Source: Saururus chinensis
Taxonomy: Eukaryota > Streptophyta > Magnoliopsida > Piperales > Saururaceae
NCBI GenBank assembly: GCA_035235625.1
Contig: CP141149.1
Coordinates: 36,821,753-36,885,752, forward strand
Reading direction: 5' to 3'
DNA: 64,000 nucleotides
The number at the start of each line of letters is the position of its first letter. Within the stretch, counting starts at the first letter, position 1. The notes beneath the pieces are model-generated. The model saw nothing but the letters and a program-made list of their open reading frames with translations. It did no database searches and had not been told where the DNA came from. A program made the position numbers and the translations under genes. Below are positions 38,903 through 49,497 of this stretch, piece by piece.

Positions 38903-40829
38903 TTTTCTGAAAGATAGGACCACACAATCCCACTATTTCTTTTTGTTTTCTTAGGCTCCTTATCATTAGACCCCTTTGCAAACTTCCTTTTGTAGGCCCT
39001 TACTTTCTTCTCAACCTTTTCATAAACATGCACCAAATCATTTTCATCTTGGTTCTTTGTCTTTCAAGCCCTGCATTTGATTCTTGTTATCTTTGATGGC
39101 ACCTCAGTTGCTGAATAGATTGAATGTTGGGGTGTCTCATTGGTTGTCATCTCACCCTCATATTTCGAAGTAAATTTTCCTGATTGTGCTTCATCAACCA
39201 CCAAAGGTAAAGAAGAAGGGGTTGCCTCATGGACTGCCTCCTTACCCTTAGTTTTAGAACTAGTCCATTCTAATTCTACCCTTGCTACTACCATCTCTTC
39301 AATTTGTTGAACTAGTTTCTCTTTTTCTTTTTCCTTTTCTTCCAAAGCTGTTTTAAGTTTCAAAATTTCTTCATCTTTCGCTTCAACAACTGCCTTCAAC
39401 TCATCAACTAAGTGTTGTTGATTGTTACCTACAACATATGTTCACATCAATCCATAAGTAAATTTGTATGTGTAAGTAATAGAATAACAAATTTATATGT
39501 TTGGGAAATGAAGATAATAAAAACAATACTACAGTAAATTTATACTCTGATGTAATGCTTAGGCTATCAAACAATAATAATATCATACACTAAACAGTAA
39601 ATTTATACTCTCATATTATATACATAATTATACACCTATACCTTGAGATTTTATAGTTCATAATTATATCAACAATGAAATAGTAAATTTATACTATTAC
39701 CAAAATTCTCTCCTTGCTCTTGCCCTCCAGGTTGAACCAATGGTTCAACCTCCACTTCCTCATTAGTCTCTTCTTCTCTCCCATAAAATGCAAAAAAATC
39801 TTTTTCTTCATTTGTCTTCTTCAACTGACCATCATTAACCTGTATTAAATATTACAATATTTTGTTAATTTTGTAAAAAGCAATAATTCAAATTTTTACT
39901 ATCAAGCAACAAATATTACCATTTCATCTGTCAAAGCAGTCAATTGGCCAAATGCTTTTGAGAGATTTGTCATGCTCCACTTTATCAATCTAGGGATTGA
40001 CACATTGTGGTCCCTCATTTGAATAATAGTGGAGTGTTCACATATCCAATACTACAAAGCAAGCCATATGTTAACAACTAAAAACATAAAAGTGTATTGA
40101 GCAGGAGAGAGATGTTATTCTTACCAACAGTGCCATAGTGCACCCTGTGACATGCTCTGATTTTCCATGTAAATCAATTGAATGCATGAGATTAACTTTG
40201 ATTGCCCTTGGCCATGCATATGTCCGCATATCTTGTATATTTTCAACGTATTTTGCAAACCCCCATGGAATAGATGTTTCCTTTGTAGGGAACAACAAAG
40301 TCATACATGCATAAAGGCATAAAAGTCGCACCAAGTCCTCTCTTTCATTTTGGCCATCTATTCTTATAATTTCTTCAATGGCTGTTTCTAAACATGGTTT
40401 ATCTAATGACTTGACTTCCCTAAGCCTCCTATTTACAAAATCTGTATTTCTTTTCCTCTTCTCACTAAAAGTAATAGTTACCTCACCCATTGGTATACCA
40501 AAAATAAGAGAAATGTCTTTTGAAGTTAATTCTACTAACTTCATGCCTAGCGTAAATCTATTTGCTTCATACATACCCAAGACATCCCAGATATGTTCAT
40601 CAACCTTTGCAACCTCGTTATATTTTAAATTTTTATTTAAAAATACACTAAAAATTCCCCAAAAAGGAGTCTCTCTTAAAATCTCTCTAGTCTCATCTCC
40701 AAACAACCCTTTATACTTATTGAACAGCCGCCACATTGAAGTAAGATTGGATCTGTATTGAACCATGTCTTAAATCACAAAAAATAGATAGAAAATTGTT
40801 TAGATTAATATTCCTTAAACAAAGGAGGA

Positions 40830-41480
40830 ACAGTCAATTCATACTCCATTGAAGGCAAAAATCACATATAAATCACAATCAATTTATACTATAATTGCAT
40901 TCATAGAATAGTATACTTTATTGTTTACATCCACCACAAAAACAGAACAACAAATATATACTCTGTTGTTTACATCAACCACAAAAACACAACAACAAAT
41001 ATATACTCTATTCACATATATGGAACATCAAAATTATACTTTAATTTTGTATATAAAAAATTAAATTTATACTCTGTACACATATATGGAACAATAAATT
41101 TATACTCTGACCTTATACTATAATTACATTCACATATAAATCACAATCAATTTATACTATAATTACAATCACAGATCAGTAAATATATACTCTGTTGTTT
41201 ACATCCACCACAGAACACAACAGTAAATATATACTTTGTTGTTTACATCCACCACAAAACAGAACAGTAAATATATACTCTATTGTTTACATCAACCACA
41301 AAAACAGAACAACAAATATATACTATGTTCACATATATGGAACATCAAAATTATACTTTAATTTCGTATATAGAAAAATAAATTTATACTTTGTACATAT
41401 ATATGGAACAATAAATTTATACTCTGACCTTATGTATGGAACAACAAATTTATAATTTAATTTCATATATAGAAAAAACT
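40830..41480. repeat. AT-rich motif block upstream of ULP1-like gene
   Basis: A longer block of TTTATACTCTG units with CATATATGGAACA and ACATCCACCACA linkers. It is a close direct counterpart of the block at 28230-28640: both are introduced by TTAATATTCCTTAAACAAAGG. Confidence 0.85.
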
Positions 41481-43386
41481 AGTATTTTTTTCATTTGTTT
41501 TCATGTCATTCGGTGGACTCGTTTTTTTGTTATTGTAAAGAATCTGACTAATGATAGGTACATACGTAAAATGAGAAATGGCCGACATCAGCCGGACCTC
41601 AAAATCACAAACAGCAAAGATGAAAACTTCAAAGCAACAATCTTGACTTCACATAAGTGAAATAGATCACATCGTTTATCAGTAACAACAAAAACCCAGG
41701 CATTTCCCCAGTACAAGTAGCTCACTCAACTAAACCCCAAAAATGACAAACGAAAAACCACAAACTTCAACTTCAAACATTTAATAAATGACCTACAAAC
41801 ACAAGAAAGACAAACAAGAGTCTACACTACCTAAATACGGAACTCCAAATCCGAACCAAAAACTTTGCAGTCGACAAAGTGGAAAATGTCAAGTTTTAGC
41901 GGAAAATGCGAGAGCAGCGGAACGATGAATTGGGGGTGGTGGAGGTGGTACTGCCGGAGAAGGTGGTCACCGTCGAAAAGCTCGGTGGGGGTCCTAAGAG
42001 CAACAACAATCAAAGAAGAAGACGGCAAGTAATGGATCACAAGCGCATGAAATCGCCGGAGCTTCGGTTTTGGTCAGGAGCAAATAGCGCGCAATCCCAA
42101 ATTTGGGCAGTTAGAGTCTTAAATTTGAAATTCAATGCGAAAAGAAAGAAGGGTATTTTAGGTTTTTTAAAAGTTAAGTATATTTTAGTTACTTATTAGT
42201 CAAATTAAAATAGTCGGGACTTAACGATAATAAAATTTCAATCTTAGTCCTAAATGGTCACGCACCCTTCTATATAATTGTCGAAAACCTATCCATCTCA
42301 TCTAAACAGCCGTCGCCCAAAAATAAGTGACTAACATAGAAAAGAGAAAGAAAAGATTAGATGAAAATACATCAAGGAGTGAGACTGAGGGAGCAGAGGC
42401 GGCGACAAGAGGTAAGGGATGACCATCTCCTGATGTATGACCATGACAACTTTTAAGCCGTTGGGTTGGGTGGTCCTTCCATTCTATTGATAAAAACTAA
42501 TTGCGAGGACTATCACCGACGGCTCAACCGTGAAGGAGCAGTGGTTTAGCTGCAATTAGACAACCGTGTTTTTCAATTCAATCAAACTATCCTGAGGCTT
42601 GGCAACAGGACGATGCAAGTTAAACGCTGTCTCCCTAATATCCTAGAGACCAATCACTCATACCACATATCAGGACTTGTAATCCGGTTATATCAATAGT
42701 ATACCATTCATCTTGAAGACGGATTACGATAGTCTTGAGACTCCACACGCATTTGCCCCTCTCCACGCTTACAATATGTGAAACAGTATTCTCTCATTTT
42801 CCTACTCCAAGCTTCCACCAACAAAACTATAATATCAAACCCACGTTCTAGGATAACGTAAAATCATCAGAATTTAGTTCTAACTCATAAATAATCAGTA
42901 TTTATTCCCATCTCAGGCAAACCAACGAAAAACAGGGCCCTTGTAAAGAGAAAATTTAATCAACCACCCCTGAAAGTGAGAAGCACTGTGCTACCCAACT
43001 TCAACAAAACTTGAAACTTCCCTTAACTAACGAAATATCCCTAAACGAATGTGGTCACACCACCAAACACCAAATGTAGCTGAATGGAACTACAAAAAAA
43101 TTTCAAACCTTCCCTGGATATCATGGCCATATGAAACAAATCCTTAAACCCAAGCATCAAGCACAATCATCTAACGTGCCAAAAGAGGCTTGCCCTTATC
43201 AAAGAATTTCAGTATTTATTTTAACCTACGTCAGCCACAGTTTCTGCTTCCGCCCTGCACAAAAGCAAATCCTTGTTTGAGAATTTTCACGATGATATTC
43301 ACGCACATATTCACTCAATATATTAAATACATGGAATTAAGGTCAAAATTCTGCCAGCACTCATCCGACAAAACTATGCCACATTC
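41481..43386. other. Presumed MULE right end and EF-Ts 3' flank
   Basis: At 41860-42060 is the CCG/CTCC-rich leader expected upstream of the minus-strand ULP1-like gene. GGGTATTTTAGG at 42151-42162 is the complement of the CCTAAAATACCC at 26911, so the MULE may end near 42.2 kb. From about 42250 to the EF-Ts stop I see nothing recognisable. Confidence 0.45.
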
Positions 43387-46300
43387 TTACTTGTGAATTC
43401 CCTCTCCAACTTCCATTCTGAAGAATTTTCCAATCTTCACAGACGAACCAACTTCCTCGGACAAATCTTTAAGGATTGACTGATGACAAACACACCAGAA
43501 AGTCAGCTTTCCACAATATCAACAAATGCATGGGATCTATCGAATGTTGAACAGTCAATAACTGCACAGCTACCTACTAGCTAGATGGGTACACGTTTAC
43601 ATAGGACTGGGAAAAGGGTCAGGTCGGCAATGATGTACACTCAAATCAGGTCCCTAACCCTACTTGGGTCAGGTATGTGGGTAACCCTACAATTTTTTTC
43701 TCAACAGAGTTTTGTTTTTTTATTAACCAGGTATTTTATACCTTATCTTTGCAAGGGCAAAAAATTGAAAAATATAGATGCATTGCAACATAATGAACAG
43801 ATGTCAAACACTTTCTGTGTTATTTGAGAAAGGGAGATTTGGAGAAAAAATGCATTGCAACATTATAAAACAAGTGTCCAAAACCATAACAATCCCACAA
43901 AAATTACTAAATGACTATCAAATAAAACAAAAATCTACAAGAACATAGAATTTGAAGAAAATTTATTTCTAATTTTCCCCACCTTGGGCCACGACATTAT
44001 TAAAAAATTGAGTCAAGGTCGGGTTGCCTTGGTTATGCAAATAAATCCTGACCTCATTCTATTTTTAGAACAAAAAAAAATTAAACCCTGCACCTTGACC
44101 TTATTTTTAGTCGGGTCGGGACAAGTGCGGGTTATGCGGGTCAGGGTTGGATCAGGTATGTGGGAGTTGGGTTGAATTTTCCAAGTTGTATGTTTACATT
44201 ATAAAAATAGCATAGTCAACTGATAACATGCATCTTTGCCCAGAACACTGATAGAGTTAAACAACTGTTGGAGAGAGCATTTCCTGATTCATCCACAATC
44301 AATTAAAAAACCCAAGGCATAAACATTGTGTCCTCCATCCGGTGGGCAAAAGCAGACATGCACAAAGAGAGTGGTCCAGTACAAACAGATAAAATGATTC
44401 TTGAAGGGTAACAAATCGAAAAAAAAAACAGAAAAAATCTCATTAACCTTCACATTAGTGGTGTCATTCATAACAAACTTTTGTTCCAACAACACAACTT
44501 CTTCAAAATACTTCCGCAAACGACCTTCCACCATTTTCTCAATGGCCATTTGAGACTTTCCCGTGCTTTCCGCCTGACACAAGAAAGTCAATTTCAAGAT
44601 TTCACAAAAGCGAAAAATAAATACAGTTATAAGATAATAAGCACAATAATAAACTAAATTATCTCTCAACCTTATATATTTCATAAGTATAAACATATGT
44701 GTATTGTAACAAAAGATCACTCTTCCAGCTCTTATAAAAAGCCAAAAATAAATTCATAGTATGGTCTACGCAACAGTACAGTCAACTCAACAAATGAAGC
44801 TACAAAATGACTTGAAAAAGAAAATACTTGTGTTAATAAACTAAACTATCTCTCAACCTTATATATTTCATAAGTATAAACATCTGTGTACTGTAACATA
44901 AGATCACTCTTCCAGCTCTTATAAAAAGCTAAAAATAAATTCATATTATGGTCTATGCAACAGTACAGTCAACTCAACAAATGAAGCTACATAATGACTT
45001 GAAAAAGAAAATACTTGTGTTTTGAGTATATCCCGTTCACTCTCAATTGCTTCAGAAGAAACAAGTTCCTTTGATAAGAACAAAGGTTTTGCCGCAACAA
45101 TGTGCATAGCCAATGAAGAACCAACTTTTTGAAGTGCATTCAATGAGATGTTTTTATCATCCGATTCAAGAGTCAAGATTCCAGCAATACGACCCAAACC
45201 TGTGCCAAATAAAGCTGACATATTAAAATCAAGCTATTCACGTTGCAATTTTGTAGACTGTTCTTAAAGTTCGGCTCTAGACACCACAAGATTCCAAATA
45301 TACACACGTTGTTTGAAGATTTCCTAGACTTAATACCACAGTACACAACTTCTGCACACAATGCTTCGAAAAAATCATGTATCACCTCTCTCTCTCTCTC
45401 TCTCTCTCTCCTGACACACACAACATTCTAATTTTTAATATGATAGTCAAAATGCATGTCATGTCTCAGCTCTATAGTAAAGACAACTAAGAAATCAAAA
45501 TAAACAGAATGGTACAATTCTGATTTATTTCCAAATTAACTGCAGATTCTACTCAGACCTTATTTACCAGATCAACTCCGATAGGCCACTGTTCATGAAG
45601 AATCAAACCAAGATAAAACTCAGATATTGGAGCACAAACACTCCACTATAAAATACCCAAGAGTGTTATATGAGCACTAAAACTACCCAACTTTTCTATT
45701 GTTTAACTCAGCCAAGTGTCAGTTGATACCATCACAAGAATCAACACGAATAATAAGCTTCCTATACATGTCATTACATAAATCAGCAAATACAAGTGCA
45801 AGGTTCCTGGTTCAACTTAGCTATAGAGACTTTCATCAGACAAATCAAGCATCAACCTAGTCACCACCAGCCCCAAAAATACTTTACCATGATAATTTGA
45901 TGCATATCATCTTTGGAAGATTTTTTATTCAATGAAGGCAGGAATACATGGTAAGGATTAAGGAAGGTGGTGGAGGTACATTATACGAGCTTGTTGGAGT
46001 CAGTGCTAGAATTGGAAGACCAAACCCAACTGGAAGAAGGGATGTCCGCTGGGTGAATAGAGGATATCTTGCTGATGGATAAAGCTTGGAAGCCGTTGCA
46101 CTGAAGACTCATATTGCAGGCACATGAGCAATTTGAAGAGACATAGTTGGAGCAGCTCTTTAATTATGGAGATTTGTCTTATCATCTTGGAGTTTTGTTA
46201 GGAGTTTTATTTCTTTTAGAATCTTGAATAGCCAATAGGAATTTAGCCTTTATCACTCGCTCATATTAAGGATTTCTTTATGTGACAATTACTTGATTTA

Positions 46301-48655
46301 GAATTTAAGATGAAGTCCATAAAAGCCCCAACGTGGCAGCCTATATAGGTGGTGTGTTTATGGTTTAAAGTTAATAAAAGTTTATGTAGTTTCTCTTGAA
46401 TTCATGTTGTGTGAGGGTGTGCCTCTACACTTCAATCTACCTGTTCAAGTGTTAGGTTTGCCCTGCCTTGACAACTACCCTGGCCAAACTCTCCAAGAAG
46501 GAAATTCAGCTTCAGAAGACAGATTTGTGAGTGTTCCATCATCACACTCTCAAGTGGTTAGCGTGTTTTTTGTTGGTTTCCTACAAACAAATTGCCTTCA
46601 TTGTTGCATCATCCTGGTTTTCACCACTATGCATCATCATTAGTGCAGGTACGTTTCATAATTTGCAAGTGTTACATACTTAATGATTTAATTTCTTCAC
46701 GACCAAAGAATACTACAATACCACTAACTTATTAGACTACCAACAAACAGCAGATTCACATTTATCAACCTTCATATAAGCATATCGATTTATTGTCCAT
46801 AAAAATTATTAGTAATGGTAATAATAATAAGGATAACAATCACAATTTTTCAAACAGGCAAACAAATAATAGGGACTATTTTATGGCAGTCAGCAAAAAA
46901 ATGACTCACTTTCATCTCAAGGAGGGTATGCTTCATGTATATGAAAAGAAGCCGATCTATCCTCCTCCTTTAATTGACTTTTCATTTTATATTTTAACTC
47001 TGCTAAGAATATACATTATGCAACAACAAATTTAAACACCTGGCTGTGGACATGAATGAAGGTAGGATGAGACAATGCCATGTGAAGATGTGCACACTGA
47101 AAACCCTCTTCTAAGCTTTATATTCTCGCCCACCATTGCAGCAACTTCCATGATTGCACTTCGTGCTGTTACTTCTCCATTTAACTTGGGATGATTAAAA
47201 TTGATCTTTACATCCTATAGAAAATATTAAGCTTTCTTATTCAATGATAGCAAGAATATTAATTGTTAAAACAAGATTTTGAACTAGAAAGACAGAGATG
47301 AGAAAAGGTCCCACATAAAGGTCTCAGAGACAGAAAATTAGTCTCTTGTCATGATAAACATTGTCAGAACCTTTAACATGAATTTCCTTCTTTGCCCCCG
47401 AGGGACAGGCAGTAGATACTGTTGGTGAATAAACAAGAGAACTTGAAACCTCTTGACAAGATTCAAGATCCCTTGCCAGCATTCCATGGTGCAATCACCA
47501 TTTATTTAACCATCTCAATTATTACTTGACTACTAGGGAAAGAATGTGACGAAATAAAAATCTTACCTGTAAGTGCTCAGGACTAATAACAGAGCCCAGA
47601 GAACTTTGACCGCCTTCAACAAACAGTGCTGTCCTCGCCAAAGATAGAGCCTAGAAGTAATACACATTACAATCGTACAAATGAGGCAAAATATCTCAAA
47701 AGTTTACAACGACCATAAATATACTTGAGGCCACAGATAACTGGGATGAACATTTACTTAGCAAACCAATTGAGCGATGTGTAGTGCTCACTGCAATGAA
47801 GAGGAGTTCACATGTGTATTCTACAAATACATTAGAAATTATCACAGTTAAAATAAACAATTTATTTTCTAGGGGTGGAAGAATTATCTCATTACTAACA
47901 AACTAGACAGGCAGAAGATAAATTCTACCACAGGGATTTCACATTTTATCAAGGGAAAGAAGCTCTGGACTGGTGCCATAAGAAACTCTGTGTGTGCAGG
48001 AGCGTGTGTATGTGGGCCTGCATGCAAGTGCACTACTGCATATAAACGTTATACAACACTGACCAAGTACTGAAATATTTCGTTCCTTGCAACAAAGTCC
48101 GTCTCGCAGTTAAGTTCAATTACAGTAGCCTTGGTCTCATTGTGGGCTAGTGCAAGCAAACCTTCAGCAGCAGTTCGTGACGACTTTTTTGACGCTAGAA
48201 CAACCCCTCTCTTCCTCAATTCCTTCTGTGCAGCGTCTGTAAGAAGCAGAAATGTAAGGCAGCAGTTGAAAGAGAGTGTTACGACGCCTGGATAAGCAGT
48301 GGGGTAAGTGGGAGATGGACACAAAAAGTCTACCGAAGTCCCAGTTGCAGCTAATAAGAGCCGATTTCACATCCTTGAGAGGCGCACTCGTCCTTTCCCT
48401 CAGTTGCCTGATAAGATATATATGGTCGGAAGCAGATGGGGCAGCAGCAGTGAACCTCCTTGGTAACAAGATGCCTCCACCACAATAACGTTGAGAGTGA
48501 TCATTGCTGCAACAAAATGGAAGAGCCAAGTCTCTAATTGGAGGCATGGGTTGTGCTGTGTCAATTCCTCTTGATATGCAACTGAAGTGGCGATGGGCAT
48601 TGATGATGTTAAGAAGATCCCAGATGGGGCGTTTCGATCCTGGAGACAATGCCAT
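43387..48655 (-). CDS. EFTS: Elongation factor Ts, mitochondrial
   Basis: Guanine-nucleotide exchange factor that recycles EF-Tu in organellar translation. Seven exons with GT/AG junctions and continuous frame: 48334-48655, 48064-48236, 47567-47650, 47040-47214, 45015-45199, 44448-44573 and 43387-43479, giving 385 residues. The basic, Ser/Arg-containing N-terminus fits mitochondrial import. Signature 1 is [16 protein letters not shown] (85-100), in the UBA-like domain. Signature 2 is [15 protein letters not shown] (148-162). [12 protein letters not shown] and [12 protein letters not shown] mark the second core subdomain, [16 protein letters not shown] the C-terminal helices, and the protein ends in [12 protein letters not shown] before TAA. 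The start at 48653-48655 is preferred over an upstream in-frame ATG at 48697, because the sequence before it (GTGGCGGATCCAG) looks repeat-derived. Introns hold a hAT MITE and a duplicated splice site. It appears intact. Confidence 0.93.
43603..44191. mobile_element. hAT-like MITE in last EF-Ts intron
   Basis: A 589-bp segment bounded by 8-bp direct repeats GTTTACAT at 43595-43602 and 44192-44199. The ends are imperfectly inverted: AGGACTGGGAAAAGG on the left, ATACAACTTGGAAAATTC on the right complement. GGGTCAGG / GGGTCGGG motifs near both ends are typical of hAT-derived non-autonomous elements. There is no transposase. It lies between the last two exons of EF-Ts. Confidence 0.65.
44646..45023. 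repeat. 189-bp tandem duplication across an EF-Ts splice donor
   Basis: The copy starting AATAAACTAAA at 44646 is repeated at 44835 with few differences. Each copy runs to a GAAAATACTTGTGTT stretch. In the right-hand copy that stretch is the real end of exon 5 and its donor (ACACAA then GTATTT on the minus strand). The left-hand copy (44821-44834) is a decoy of the same donor inside the intron. Confidence 0.88.
45200..47039 (-). other. Intron 4 of EF-Ts
   Basis: It holds a (CT)n microsatellite at 45386-45411. A stretch at about 45930-46640 includes a TTAATAAAAG segment and looks like an old LTR or retroelement remnant, though I cannot define ends. There is no gene. Confidence 0.6.
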
Positions 48656-49497
48656 TGTAGTATATCCTATCACCAGTGGCGGATCCAGGAATTTCAATCA
48701 GTCAAATATTAAATTCCATACTAGTCACAGAGCTAACCATGCAGTGGCGTCTCTAGTTTTTCCCTGTAGTTTCACCTGAAAATGTGATTTCAAAATTATC
48801 GTCTAAACCAGCCACAATCTTCAAAGCAGTTATTCAAGGACCCAGCCGCTCAGGCACAATCTTCCTTCACAAATGCGCGAAGTGAAAATCTCATCTTATA
48901 AAAAAAATTCACCGATAAAAAAGTTAATTTTGTTCCATTTTTTCAATTAAAAACATAGCAGCCTTTCACACGATTCAGGGCTCAAACTCAGTGTGTGAGA
49001 GTGTGTCTTGGGGGGGGGGGGAGTGGGGGGTTGTTTCAAAACAAAAAAATTGCGAAATAAAAGCCTTTTGTAAGGGATGGAAGGGAATATAAGAGGGAGG
49101 TACCTGACAAAGGGCTGATTAAAAGAGAAATAGCTGAGGAGGGAGTTGATTCCACCAATGCCGGGAGAAGGAGGCGGACTGAAGACAGGTGCTGGATTTT
49201 AGTTTTCTTCACTCAATCAGATACACCACAATCACATGAAAGAGACTGGAGGTCTGGAAGAGGCCGAGTGTAAACATTGCTCAAACTTTTTGGGCTGTGG
49301 AATGGAACATTCCAATCGAGCCAGACGGATACAAAGAAACTTCAGCTTCAACGGCAAGCGAGGCAACTTACAGCCTAGCCTACACTAGAACTTGAGCGAT
49401 GTGATGAGAGAGAGAGAGAACGACGTTTGACGCCGGGGGCAGCGGCAGCGTGCAGGCCAGAAATAGGGACGATGAAGAGAAGACCACTACCTACGGA
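48656..49497. other. EF-Ts upstream region
   Basis: It includes the repeat-like CAGTGGCGGATCCAGG (48674) and a related GCAGTGGCGTCTCTAG (48740). There is a G-run at 49011-49022 and (GA)n at about 49405-49420. The promoter is presumably here; no clear TATA box was chosen. The last eight bases (49490-49497) are a copy of the hAT target duplication. Confidence 0.5.

Larger units (their letters stand above)
33946..40766 (-). pseudogene. ULP1-like (C48) protease gene of a MULE
   Basis: Nine exons by inspection: 40125-40766, 39920-40051, 39701-39839, 38857-39428, 38626-38719, 38443-38553, 34408-34653, about 34110-34292 and 33946-34084. The first encodes a domain like the N-terminal DUF1985/mobile-domain region of plant ULP1-like transposon genes (TPFWGIF, IFGIPMG). 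Exon 4 has a coiled-coil, Lys/Glu-rich stretch. Exon 6 starts VIDAFLEILLKE. Exon 7 holds HWHFMLSDDETGEWMHYNS with the expected catalytic His. Exon 9 reads DDSGIFMCYYIYEIVKG, where C48 enzymes have D-C-G, so Ser (codon at 34075-34077) replaces the catalytic Cys. Other damage is a TGA at 39064, a 19-bp tandem duplication at 38865-38902 that breaks the frame, and only 26 bases between exons 8 and 9. Solo LTR B2 occupies the intron before exon 7. Such genes travel in Kaonashi MULEs. Confidence 0.8.

Noticed and set aside
48674-48770. hAT MITE at the EF-Ts start (CAGTGGCGGATCC and CAGTGGCG)
   Set aside because: The two motifs are in direct, not inverted, orientation and no duplication was found.
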